Part shown: piece by piece, positions 25,086 through 33,006 of the stretch
Numbering within the stretch: the stretch's first letter is position 1
How the letters are laid out: each line of letters begins with the position of its first letter
Origin: Prolixibacteraceae bacterium
GTDB lineage: Bacteria; Bacteroidota; Bacteroidia; Bacteroidales; Prolixibacteraceae
Length of the DNA stretch: 37,607 nucleotides
Direction: 5' to 3'
NCBI GenBank assembly: GCA_027858715.1
Contig: JAQICD010000143.1
Location: 1-37,607 of the forward strand
Made by a program: the position numbers and the translations under genes
The notes under the pieces: model-generated
Databases searched by the model: none
What the model saw: the letters and a program-made list of their open reading frames with translations, nothing else
What the model was told of the DNA's origin: nothing

Positions 25086-27458
25086 TTAATTTAATTTAAT
25101 GCTCCATCGAACTGAAGGCATTACAATAGGGATCAGGCTGAACTGTTGCCAACGATCGTTATCGTAAAATATTAGGTAAGGGTTTTGCCTGTTGGTGACA
25201 TTAAAAAGTGACAAGCACCATTCATGTGTGGTTTTCGGCTTATGTTTTATAAATGTGTAAGAAACATCGAGTCGTAAATAATCTTTCATTTTAAAACTAT
25301 TTCGAGATGTCATTTCCTGTCGGTGGTATGCATTGTCGTCCAATTGCTTTGGAAAGGTCCAGCCGCTTGACCTAATTTCCCAATATGGTGGGGCAAGTCC
25401 TTTGTAAGTTGAAACCGGCAAAGTGGCCCTGTGCCCCGATGCATACGAAAATACAATGTTTAGATATTGTTTTCTTCGATAACCATTTTTAGTTGGATTT
25501 TGAACAACAAGGTATTTTGACTGCAAGTTGAGTATATGCCTCCGGTCGAACTTGAAAGGGAATGGAATGCCTTTGTTAATTTCGGAAAATTGCCTGTCGG
25601 TTTTCGACAATGTATAGGCAATTGTTGATGAAAAATGCTTGCTTTGTGCTGTTCCTGATATTTCGACACCTAACGACCTGCCATCGCCAATGGCGATTTC
25701 ATCTTTCCACGATTGGTCTGTTGCGCCAAACATATTTACAGAGTTGGTGTAACTGGCCAGGTTATTCATATCTCGATAATAACCGCCAATAGTATAGTGC
25801 ATGACGATGTTTCGAAGCCTAGTTTTTATAAACATACCCGCATAACATTGGTTTGTTATTTCTTCGGGGAAATGGTTGTTTGCGGCTGTTAACACATTGA
25901 GCGACCATCCGGTTGGCAGGCCTTCAAGTACATGGAAATATTGGGTTAAGCGATCGAGCGAAACTTCTATGCCAAGGTTGTGCGATAAATAAATATTGCC
26001 CAATGCACGAAGGTCGAAATTGTGCCTGTTTTGTTTATCTATCCTTTGCAAAGTATGCCGATATCCCACTGATAATTCCATTTCATTGGGTTTGTTAAAA
26101 ACTAAACCTGCAAATGCGCTCAGTAAACCCGATTGTTGAATATTGTTAAACTGTGAGCTTGAATTTTCAGTATAAATGGTTTTTTCAGAAGCTGGTTGAA
26201 ATTTTTGTAATTGTAAATTAAAACCGGCATCAAGTTTTAGAGTGTTGCTTAATTTATAGTGAAAGCTATTGTTAATTGATCCTTCCTGAAGTTCGGTGCC
26301 AAGGCGCAATTGGGCATTTAAATTGTCTGGCTGGTATTCGTCATAGGCTAGTTGTTCTTGTGTTGAGTGGGTTGAGTTAAAATAAGCGCATGTTGCCATT
26401 TTTAAACGCGGACTTATATTCGAGTTTAATCCGATTTTTAAAGCATAACTGCCCCAGTTAATTTTATCCTTCGTATTGTTGTTGCTGAACTCAAAATAAT
26501 CGTTCGTCAAAAACAACATGATGTCAATGGTGTTGTTTGAATTGATTTTTCGTTCAATAATCGAAACAACATCCAATATCTGGCCTTTCATGCCTTGGGT
26601 TTCTTCGTTCTCATTTGTTTGCTTACGCATAAACTGATTTATTAAAAATGGCATGAACGATGTTCGGGCAGCTATTTGTATCGACGATTTTTTATTTTTT
26701 GATGGACATGAAATGTATCCGCCAGCCATATAAGGTGAAAGGCTGAATTTTTGGTTGTTGGGTTTAGTGATAACTTTTTTGGTTGTTATTTGCAAAAGCG
26801 ACGACGACAGATTTCCCGTTTCTATTGGAATCCCTCCAGGTCGAAAAGTCGTTTTTTCAATAACATCGGGCGAAAATGATGAGAACATACCCAACAGGTG
26901 TGAATAGGAATAAAGCGGAACACCGTTAAACTTGACACGGTTACCGCCATTGTTGCTTCCCCGAACAAAAAGACCTAATGTGCCTTCGAGGCCTTGTGCC
27001 ACACCGGGCAAAGCTGCGAGGTGACGAACAATATCGGGTTCGCCAATAACTGATATGTTCGATTCTGCCTGCAATGGGGTAAATGTATATTTATTGCCGG
27101 TGTTGTTAGAGTAAGCCGAAAGTACATCGATATCGGTTATTTGGTAAACCTTTTTTTTCAACTGAACAGGTTGTTCTTTTAAACTATCAATGGTTAATGT
27201 TTTAGTTATATATTTTATATGGCTAAAGGTGATTTCTAGTTTCTCAGGATTGATGATTTTGCCAGTTTGAATAACGAAATTTCCATTCTTATCGGTGGTT
27301 TTACTGATTCCTTTTTTATCGATGATAATATTACAGTCTGCAATAGGTTTGTAGGTTCCGAGTTCAGTAACCTTACCGCTTATTATCGTTTGGTTTTGTG
27401 CCGATATCAAATTGACATGCCCGATTATTAATAGAAATATAAGCCTGAGTTTTTTCAT
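25086..27458 (-). CDS. TonB-dependent outer membrane receptor
   Basis: This protein of about 790 residues has a signal peptide (MKKLRLIFLLIIGHVNLISAQ). A carboxypeptidase-regulatory-like domain (about 20-95, GKVTELGTYKPIADCNIIIDKKG) is followed by a plug (about 110-230, GEPDIVRHLAALPGVAQGLEG and LFVRGSNNGGNRVKFNGVPLY). A long beta-barrel ends with aromatic/hydrophobic residues (VMPSVRWSIKLN). It takes up an unknown ligand across the outer membrane with TonB energy. I use the ATG at 27458; a longer frame begins at TTG 27479, directly behind the DUF4249 stop. It is the last gene of a minus-strand cassette with DUF4249 and an unknown lipoprotein; no iron or sugar clue is nearby. Confidence 0.9.
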   Translation of the reverse strand: MKKLRLIFLLIIGHVNLISAQNQTIISGKVTELGTYKPIADCNIIIDKKGISKTTDKNGNFVIQTGKIINPEKLEITFSHIKYITKTLTIDSLKEQPVQLKKKVYQITDIDVLSAYSNNTGNKYTFTPLQAESNISVIGEPDIVRHLAALPGVAQGLEGTLGLFVRGSNNGGNRVKFNGVPLYSYSHLLGMFSSFSPDVIEKTTFRPGGIPIETGNLSSSLLQITTKKVITKPNNQKFSLSPYMAGGYISCPSKNKKSSIQIAARTSFMPFLINQFMRKQTNENEETQGMKGQILDVVSIIERKINSNNTIDIMLFLTNDYFEFSNNNTKDKINWGSYALKIGLNSNISPRLKMATCAYFNSTHSTQEQLAYDEYQPDNLNAQLRLGTELQEGSINNSFHYKLSNTLKLDAGFNLQLQKFQPASEKTIYTENSSSQFNNIQQSGLLSAFAGLVFNKPNEMELSVGYRHTLQRIDKQNRHNFDLRALGNIYLSHNLGIEVSLDRLTQYFHVLEGLPTGWSLNVLTAANNHFPEEITNQCYAGMFIKTRLRNIVMHYTIGGYYRDMNNLASYTNSVNMFGATDQSWKDEIAIGDGRSLGVEISGTAQSKHFSSTIAYTLSKTDRQFSEINKGIPFPFKFDRRHILNLQSKYLVVQNPTKNGYRRKQYLNIVFSYASGHRATLPVSTYKGLAPPYWEIRSSGWTFPKQLDDNAYHRQEMTSRNSFKMKDYLRLDVSYTFIKHKPKTTHEWCLSLFNVTNRQNPYLIFYDNDRWQQFSLIPIVMPSVRWSIKLN

Positions 27459-27479
27459 ATTTTTTGAAAGGGATTTCAA

Positions 27480-28370
27480 TTAATTTCCGGTATTATCCAA
27501 TGCGTAATGGCATTGCACAATAACATCGGAAAAAGCACCAAATATGCCAAGGCCGTTATCAATGTTCGTAAATATTTCGCTTTCATCGAACCATGCCGTA
27601 GGGTCGTTAAACGAAGAATGGATAACCATTTTCTGAATACTGCTTTTCATATACAAATCGTACTCAGTTGATGCTGCCCTGAAAAATACAAGGCTTTGAT
27701 AAAGGTTTGTTTCTACGTAAAATGTAGTTTCTGTTGAATCTTTAGGTGCGGTTATTCTTATATATGCAATGTGTTCGCGGGTGGAGCCTTTGTTTTCGAG
27801 TACCATGTTGTTGGTTGTGTTAAAGTTATCAGCATTAGGATGGTTGCAACCAATAGAAGTTAATAGCACATCGTTGCTTGCGATCTGCGGTTTTACCATA
27901 ATGGTGTCGTGTTTTTGTCGTATTACAAATATCCAGTAGGGTAAAGTATTTGGTAGTTGCCGAAAATAACGTACTGTGTTGCTATTGTTCCCTTCGGTTT
28001 TAGTAATATGAACGGGGTTGGGCATTGTGGTTGAGCCTTCAATATCAGGCCAATTGGGAACTTTAATATGAATACGGTATTTGTCGCCGTATTGGGGAGT
28101 ATGTAAAAGTTGCCAATTTGAAAATCCTGTTTTTCTGAAATGACCTATTTCGATACTATCTTGAAATAAAGTTATTATTGCAGAATCAACTTCTTCGTGC
28201 CAAAGTTGACTATGAGGACTGCTATACATTAGTGTTAGTGTTTGTATGCTGTCGGGTGTTAGCACACAGTTTACAACAATTTTTTTATCTCGGGTTGATT
28301 CAATATCAATATCGGCCACACAGGCATATAATATTTGGAATAGAAAAAGATAAATGGAAAGCTTTTTCAT
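27480..28370 (-). CDS. DUF4249 family lipoprotein
   Basis: This 296-residue protein has a lipobox (LFLFQILYAC, Cys17) and an acidic start (ADIDIESTRDKKIVVNC). The body fits DUF4249: VLTPDSIQTLTLMYSSPHS, a series of beta strands with AIITLFQDSIEIGHF, and the C-terminal FEIFTNIDNGLGIFGAFSDV-like segment that recurs in the family. DUF4249 genes are typically coupled to TonB receptors, as here (the receptor follows with the stop almost touching), and their products are thought to be surface lipoproteins of the receptor complex. The true ligand is unknown. Confidence 0.82.
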   Translation of the reverse strand: MKKLSIYLFLFQILYACVADIDIESTRDKKIVVNCVLTPDSIQTLTLMYSSPHSQLWHEEVDSAIITLFQDSIEIGHFRKTGFSNWQLLHTPQYGDKYRIHIKVPNWPDIEGSTTMPNPVHITKTEGNNSNTVRYFRQLPNTLPYWIFVIRQKHDTIMVKPQIASNDVLLTSIGCNHPNADNFNTTNNMVLENKGSTREHIAYIRITAPKDSTETTFYVETNLYQSLVFFRAASTEYDLYMKSSIQKMVIHSSFNDPTAWFDESEIFTNIDNGLGIFGAFSDVIVQCHYALDNTGN

Positions 28371-28391
28371 AATAGCATAAATTGATTTTAG

Positions 28392-29174
28392 CTATGGCAA
28401 CAAGTTAATAACTTCGGTGGTATCACTGATTATTTTACCATCATTTGTCTCTATTTCAATAATAAATCGGGTCTCAACAGGAACTTCGGGTGGAACTGAT
28501 TTTAGTACCAGATACATGCATGGTGCAGCTAGTGGTTGATAACTAAGGTATTCAGCAAGATTAATACGGTTTAGCAATTGTTCGTTAAATCCCATTCGTA
28601 GTTGTTTTGATGACGAAACGATGAAATCGGGCGAAAAAGAAGTAATTTCAAAATGCTGGTTTAAAACACTATTGGCCGGTTTGTTAAATAAGGGAACAAC
28701 TGATGTTATCGATAAATCTTTAACTTCATCAAGTCGGTAGTCCATTTTAACCGGGGGCAGAGTCCATTCTCCGCTTGATTGCTGAAAGACTTGGTCAAAA
28801 TTGTCGGCAATTACTTTTTCGATTTCTGTATCGTGTTCATCGATCAAAGAATCTTCCAGATAGTATAATTGTTTGTATTGAAGACAGAAAAGGGGGTTGT
28901 TACATGAAGAAAAAACGGTATCAAGGTTACTTGTTATAATTCTCATCAAGTATTCATTGGCTTTTACAGCGTTACTTTCCAGATTTTCATATTCGTACCA
29001 TTCATATTGCGTGCCTTCTTCCGAAAGCCAATAGCTGAAATTCTCGGCAAAAACCACATTGCATTTCCGCGGATAAAAAATAAACGAATGTTTGATGTAA
29101 CTGTCGGAATTACCATCCCAGTTGCAGGAACCGAAGACTATAATAATTAAAACTAATAGGACATATCTATTCAT
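28392..29174 (-). CDS. Lipoprotein of unknown family in TonB/DUF4249 cassette
   Basis: The 260-residue protein starts MNRYVLLVLIIIVFGSC, a clear lipoprotein signal with Cys17. The rest has no motif I recognise. It begins polar and aromatic (NWDGNSDSYIKHSFIFYPRKC), then alternates beta-like strands, with a short helix (EYLMRIITSNLDTVFSSC). It contains several extra Cys (in the KCNVVF, SSCNNP, LFCLQY and APCMYL segments), so disulfides in the envelope are possible. It lies 21 bases upstream of DUF4249 on the same strand and is likely cotranscribed with it and the TonB receptor. I infer an accessory surface or periplasmic subunit. Confidence 0.6.
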   Translation of the reverse strand: MNRYVLLVLIIIVFGSCNWDGNSDSYIKHSFIFYPRKCNVVFAENFSYWLSEEGTQYEWYEYENLESNAVKANEYLMRIITSNLDTVFSSCNNPLFCLQYKQLYYLEDSLIDEHDTEIEKVIADNFDQVFQQSSGEWTLPPVKMDYRLDEVKDLSITSVVPLFNKPANSVLNQHFEITSFSPDFIVSSSKQLRMGFNEQLLNRINLAEYLSYQPLAAPCMYLVLKSVPPEVPVETRFIIEIETNDGKIISDTTEVINLLP

Positions 29175-29213
29175 CTCAATTTCTTTATATCATTAGATAA
29201 TTTGTTTTGAAAA

Positions 29214-29420
29214 TTATCGGAAATTACAGAAAATTTCTTTTTTGTATTGATAGTCGTAGCTACCATAACTCCATATTGCTGAACTACCGGTTGAGTAATC
29301 TCCGTATGATGTGTTACCATCCCCCCAATTCATTAACCAATATGTTGCTGTTGATGTGTGAGTTTCTGTTTCACTACGAGGTGCAGGAAGTAGTGTGTTG
29401 TTGTTATAGTTGATAGCTTT
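29214..29420 (-). other. Short Gly/Tyr/Ser/Trp-rich open frame, possible truncated gene
   Basis: On the minus strand the frame from 29420 to the TAA at 29214 is open for 68 codons. It would read KAINYNNNTLLPAPRSETET and continue to a Trp/Gly/Tyr/Ser-rich tail that includes MNWGDGNTSYGDYSTG and ends KKEIFCNFR. A TAG stands immediately before the first codon, and the only ATG inside (29333) would give 39 residues. The ordered, low-complexity residue use does not look random. It lies 39 bases upstream of the lipoprotein gene on the same strand. It may be the 3' remnant of a secreted small protein or a short expressed peptide; I cannot place a family. Confidence 0.35.
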
Positions 29421-30058
29421 CTAATATAGCCAGTTTTATTTTTAAAAATATAAGACAAAGATGATAATAATTGCTGTTGCGTATTGTTAATTATTTAAAC
29501 TATGCTATAAAAAATTCAGTAGATATAAATAAGTTTTAATGAAACGAGCATGATTCGGACGCGAACTACAACCGCGAATGATCATATGCGAGATACATGA
29601 GTTACCTTAATAAATAAACAATTTGAACGAATGAAATTTTAGTTGTACAGAGTTGCAAGTTGCCAATCACCGTTGAAAATACAACGAACCATAATAATTT
29701 AATGATTGGAGCTACTATGGCTATGAATATTGAAGCTGCAAACAGCCACTAATCAGGATATTAAATCATTTAAGGTTTTTTAAATATCAGGCTATTGATG
29801 TATAATGTTCGCGTCTTGATCGTGGGAGGAATTGCATTCTGTTGCAAGAATGACTAATGAGGGTTGACCAGCGTTTTTGCAAATGTGTGCAATGCGCGCG
29901 GATTGTTGATCTGAAATATTTTCCAAAATTTTAATTGCCCTATAGGGCAAAAGTGGGGTGGAAAAAATATTTTTAATGAGGCGTTAAAAATATAAAACTC
30001 AACAAAATGATTGACTACCTTTTAATAAAATACAGTGCAGGTTTGAGTAATTTATTTG
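29421..30058. other. AT-rich stretch without recognisable genes
   Basis: About 640 bases with no coding frame I can defend in either strand. It contains a perfect 16-base palindrome (29935-29950) and ends exactly where the repeated DUF2461 tail starts. Its composition and lack of genes suggest relic or regulatory sequence left by past rearrangement. Confidence 0.5.
29935..29950. repeat. Perfect 16-base palindrome TTGCCCTATAGGGCAA
   Basis: Both strands read identically, with no spacer. It lies alone in a gene-free AT-rich stretch, about 110 bases before the DUF2461 remnant. It could be a protein-binding site or the remains of a mobile-element end. Confidence 0.5.
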
Positions 30059-30157
30059 CAATTATTCAGTTCTGATATTTTTGAATTGATAATATCGGCT
30101 TTCAATAAAATCACACCATTAAACCATTACTTGAATCATGTCATTGATCAATATTGA
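30059..30157 (+). pseudogene. DUF2461 C-terminal remnant, overlapping the znuB stop
   Basis: The frame reads QLFSSDIFELIISAFNKITP and on to NHYLNHVIDQY and a TGA. The intact gene at 24229-24891 has QLFSPDIFELIISAFKKITP and ends NHYLNNIIDHYTK. So 32 codons are conserved in phase, with several amino-acid changes, while nothing upstream of 30059 matches. It is the tail of a second DUF2461 copy or of the original gene. Its last codons CAA-TAT-TGA are part of the palindrome TCAATATTGA (30148-30157), which also encodes Gln-Tyr-stop of the convergent znuB gene. It has no start and should be non-functional. Confidence 0.75.
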
Positions 30158-30978
30158 TTTAATTTCATAGCCGATGGTTTTAAGCATCTGGATACAAGCT
30201 TTCCTGCTGCAAAAAAAAGTGTCAATACCACTATAATGGTGGCTCCCGATGGTAAATTGGTGTAGTAGGCTGCCATGAGACCTGTTACCATACCAACAAA
30301 TCCAATAATGACAGAGACAATAATAATTGAGCTGAACTTTTTTGTGAAAATATTGGCTGTTGCCTGGGGTATGGTTAACAACGACAATACGAGTATTACA
30401 CCCGAAACCCTGATGCTTGCTACAATGACCAGAGCACTGAGAACGATTAGCAGGTAATCGAAAAGCTTTACCGGCAAATTGCGCGCCTGTGCAAAATCAC
30501 TGTCGAACGAAACAATCATAATGGAGCGGAAGAAAACCAAGAAGAGTAAGCCTGTGATGAATGAAATAGCCGACATGAACAACAGGTCGGTGCCCGAAAC
30601 GGTTAAAATACTGCCAAACAGAAAGCTCATCAGGTTGGGAGCGTATCCAGGCGACAGGGAAATAAAAATAATACCGATGGCCATACCCAGCGACCACCAA
30701 ATGGCTATTGACGAATCCTGCCTGATATTCCCTTTGCTTGTGAAGTAGTTGATGCCCAAGGCCGATAAAACTGCAAAAACAGCAGCCCCAAGCAAGGGGT
30801 TAATTCCTGCAAAATACGCAATGCCAATACCCCCAAATGAGGCGTGTGTAATACCTCCGCCAATAAAAACCATTCGGCGGGCAACAATATAGCTCCCAAT
30901 AATGCCACACGATATTGATGTGAGAAGTGCGGCCAATAGTGCATTTCTGAAAAAATCGTATTGAAGTAGCTCTATCAT
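30148..30978 (-). CDS. znuB: Zinc/metal ABC transporter permease
   Basis: This 276-residue membrane protein is an ABC-3 family permease for zinc (or manganese) import. It has about eight hydrophobic segments, including ALLAALLTSISCGIIGSYIV and GGGITHASFGGIGIAYFAGI, the typical HASFGG helix. The C-terminal half carries VSGVILVLSLLTIPQATANIF, the family's conserved VGxxLVxALLxxPAA-like segment. It lies 10 bases after znuC in a znuA-znuC-znuB operon. Its final Gln-Tyr-stop lies in a palindrome shared with the DUF2461 remnant. Zinc rather than manganese is favoured by the His-rich loop of the partner ZnuA. Confidence 0.9.
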   Translation of the reverse strand: MIELLQYDFFRNALLAALLTSISCGIIGSYIVARRMVFIGGGITHASFGGIGIAYFAGINPLLGAAVFAVLSALGINYFTSKGNIRQDSSIAIWWSLGMAIGIIFISLSPGYAPNLMSFLFGSILTVSGTDLLFMSAISFITGLLFLVFFRSIMIVSFDSDFAQARNLPVKLFDYLLIVLSALVIVASIRVSGVILVLSLLTIPQATANIFTKKFSSIIIVSVIIGFVGMVTGLMAAYYTNLPSGATIIVVLTLFFAAGKLVSRCLKPSAMKLNQY

Positions 30979-30988
30979 TACTGTATTT

Positions 30989-31753
30989 TTAATGCTTGTG
31001 TATATGGCTGTGTGAGCCCAGTACCGTATGTGGTACTTCGCCGTGAGTAATAATTTGAATGGGACAGTTGTATGCTTTAAGTTGTTCGGGCGAAATAACG
31101 TTCGACGGGTGGTAGTGCAGCGTGGTGTTTACACAGGCAATGCCTTTCACATAGGTAGTAATGGTGCCCACATCGTGCGATACCAGCATAATAGCCATTC
31201 GCTTGTTAAGGGATAAAAGCATTTCGTAAAGCTCGTGTTCAAACTTGTTATCGACATAAGTGTCGGGTTCGTCGAGAATTAGTAGTTTGGGATTTGAAAT
31301 AAGCGCCCGCCCTAAAAATACTCTTTGCATTTGACCGCCCGAAAGCTCTCCGATTGGTTTTGATACAAGTTTTTCAATCCCAAGTTCACCAATAAGTTGT
31401 TCCAGTTTGTTGTTGTCCTTTTTGCTATAAGGTTTTGCCCATCGGCTTCTTCTGGCAAGTCCCGAAAGTATAACTTCTTTTACTGTAATAGGAAAGCGTT
31501 GATCGAATTTATTAACCTGGGGCAGATAACCAATGTCGCCTCCTTTGTCTTTTAATTCTTCAGAAAAAATAACGTTACCCGAAGTGGGTTGGATAAGCCC
31601 GAGAATTGCTTTCAGAAGTGTGGTTTTCCCTCCTCCGTTTGGGCCTATAACGCCTATAAAATCTGATTGAAATATACTTAAATCAGCATCTTTCAGAGCC
31701 ACATTGTTGCCGTACTTAACGGTTAAGTTTTTAATCTCAATTAACTTCTGCAT
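30989..31753 (-). CDS. znuC: Zinc/metal ABC transporter ATPase
   Basis: This 254-residue ATPase drives the ZnuB permease. Walker A is GPNGGGKTT (about residue 36), the signature LSGGQMQR, Walker B LLILDEPD, and the switch His lies in LVSHDVG. The Q-loop GYLPQ is present. The C-terminus is odd for an ATPase: it ends VLGSHSHIHKH, four His in a short tail that could bind zinc. It overlaps znuA by 17 bases, so translation is probably coupled. Confidence 0.93.
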   Translation of the reverse strand: MQKLIEIKNLTVKYGNNVALKDADLSIFQSDFIGVIGPNGGGKTTLLKAILGLIQPTSGNVIFSEELKDKGGDIGYLPQVNKFDQRFPITVKEVILSGLARRSRWAKPYSKKDNNKLEQLIGELGIEKLVSKPIGELSGGQMQRVFLGRALISNPKLLILDEPDTYVDNKFEHELYEMLLSLNKRMAIMLVSHDVGTITTYVKGIACVNTTLHYHPSNVISPEQLKAYNCPIQIITHGEVPHTVLGSHSHIHKH

Positions 31754-32618
31754 TAGTTGTTAGTGCTTTTTTCATTTTAGCGGTCAGAGCGTACATTTCA
31801 TCCAGCCAATTTTCAGCCAGCGGGTCAATGCTTACCACTTGGGCGCCAATTTCTTTTGCAACTGCTTTGGCTTTCGATGTTTCAAATTGCGATTGCACAA
31901 ATACGGTATTGATGTTTTTGGCATTGGCTGTATCTACCATTTTTTTCATGTGTGCTGGACTTGGCGATTTTCCTTCAAACTCTATAGATAGCTGTTCGAG
32001 ATGATAATCGCGTGCATAATAACCAAGCGCAGGATGAAAAATCATAAATGTACTGCTGGTACTATCTGCAAATTCGGTGCGGATGTAATAATCGAGCGAG
32101 TCGATTTTTGCAATAAACTTTTCAAGTTTTGCATTGAAAACTTCGGCATTTTCAGGATAACTTTTCGATAATGCTGTAGTAATGGTACGCGAAATGGTTT
32201 TTACATTTTCGGGCGATGTCCAAATGTGCGGGTCAGTACCGTTTTCGTGGTCATGGCCATCATGTTTATGTCCAATATCACTCCGTAGCAAATCTATTTG
32301 TTTGCTGCACGCAATATATTCAACATTTTCGGCTGTTTCTCTAAAACGTTTCATCCACGATTTTTCAAAGCCTAAGTGCCCAACATAGAAGTAAAAATCA
32401 GAGTTGCTCATCTCCTGTATTTGCAGCGGGGTAGGTTCGTAGTCGGCAGGACTGGCGCCAGGAGGGAGCATTACGTTTATTGGAAAAAGGTCGCCTGCAA
32501 TTTGTTCTACAAAATATTTCTGAGGCAGAATGCTTACCGTTATTACTTCGCTTTCCTTTTTGTGTGTCGAACATCCAAAGGCTATAAAAAGTACTAAGAT
32601 GAAAAGAATATGTTTCAT
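31737..32618 (-). CDS. znuA: Zinc-binding lipoprotein of ABC importer (ZnuA-type)
   Basis: The 293-residue protein has a lipobox (LVLFIAFGC, Cys16), so it is a lipid-anchored solute-binding protein of the ZnuA/TroA cluster. Metal-binding features are the conserved strands with ILPQKYFVEQIAG, the His-rich loop IGHKHDGHDHENGTDPHIW (with the DPHIW metal ligand), a second His in FMIFHPALGYYARDY, and the acidic VSIDPLAENW near the end. The acidic/His loop favours zinc. It is the first gene of the operon, and a Fur/Zur-like inverted repeat (32661-32673) stands 42 bases before its ATG, predicting zinc repression. Confidence 0.92.
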   Translation of the reverse strand: MKHILFILVLFIAFGCSTHKKESEVITVSILPQKYFVEQIAGDLFPINVMLPPGASPADYEPTPLQIQEMSNSDFYFYVGHLGFEKSWMKRFRETAENVEYIACSKQIDLLRSDIGHKHDGHDHENGTDPHIWTSPENVKTISRTITTALSKSYPENAEVFNAKLEKFIAKIDSLDYYIRTEFADSTSSTFMIFHPALGYYARDYHLEQLSIEFEGKSPSPAHMKKMVDTANAKNINTVFVQSQFETSKAKAVAKEIGAQVVSIDPLAENWLDEMYALTAKMKKALTTNAEVN

Positions 32619-32660
32619 GATTAATTCGATTTTTCTTTTTTATGAAAACAGGTTGCTAAA

Positions 32661-32673
32661 ATAACAATGTTAT
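32661..32673. promoter_or_regulatory. Putative Fur/Zur-family operator upstream of znuA
   Basis: ATAACA-A-TGTTAT is a perfect 6-1-6 inverted repeat, in the short spacer between yidD and znuA, 42 bases before the znuA ATG. The symmetric odd-centre layout is what Fur-family repressors (Zur, Fur, PerR) bind, and the position fits repression of znuA-C-B. Confidence 0.55.
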
Positions 32674-32679
32674 GCAAAT

Positions 32680-32976
32680 TTAGTTTTTCTTTTTTAAGTT
32701 CTTCATATTCATTTTTTTGGTTTCAAACATCTTTTTGGGAGGAATCGGGTCGTAACCGTGTGTACCCCATGGATGGCACTTCGAGAGGCGTTTTATTCCC
32801 AGCCAAAATCCTTTTAACGGGCCATGTACTTTTATGGCTTCAATCATATAATTTGAGCATGTGGGCACATGGCGGCACGAGGCTGGTGTTAAGGGAGAAA
32901 TGGCATATTTGTAAAAATAAACGAACCCTAGCAAGGGGTAACTTAATATTTTCGATAATTGTTTTTTAAGTAACAT
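32680..32976 (-). CDS. yidD: Membrane protein insertion efficiency factor YidD
   Basis: The 98-residue protein matches YidD: an N-terminal amphipathic or hydrophobic part (LSYPLLGFVYFYKYAISPL), then SCRHVPTCSNYMIEAIKVHG with the two conserved Cys, and GIKRLSKCHPWGTHGYDPIPP. YidD is a small inner-membrane-associated protein that assists YidC-mediated insertion, normally next to rnpA/yidC; here it is separate, between dcd and znuA, as in several Bacteroidota. It carries a short Lys-rich tail. The dcd gene ends 30 bases upstream, so they may be cotranscribed. Confidence 0.92.
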   Translation of the reverse strand: MLLKKQLSKILSYPLLGFVYFYKYAISPLTPASCRHVPTCSNYMIEAIKVHGPLKGFWLGIKRLSKCHPWGTHGYDPIPPKKMFETKKMNMKNLKKKN

Positions 32977-33006
32977 TGCCGGTTTTGGTTATATCAATCC
33001 ATTTTT

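Noticed and set aside
27456..27479. TTG start of the TonB receptor at 27479
   Set aside because: An ATG at 27458 opens directly into a proper signal peptide (MKKLRLIFLL); the seven extra codons add only polar residues.
29207..29413. Plus-strand 68-codon frame upstream of the lipoprotein
   Set aside because: It is rich in Cys, Leu and Tyr in no pattern, and overlaps the better-patterned minus-strand frame at 29214-29420.
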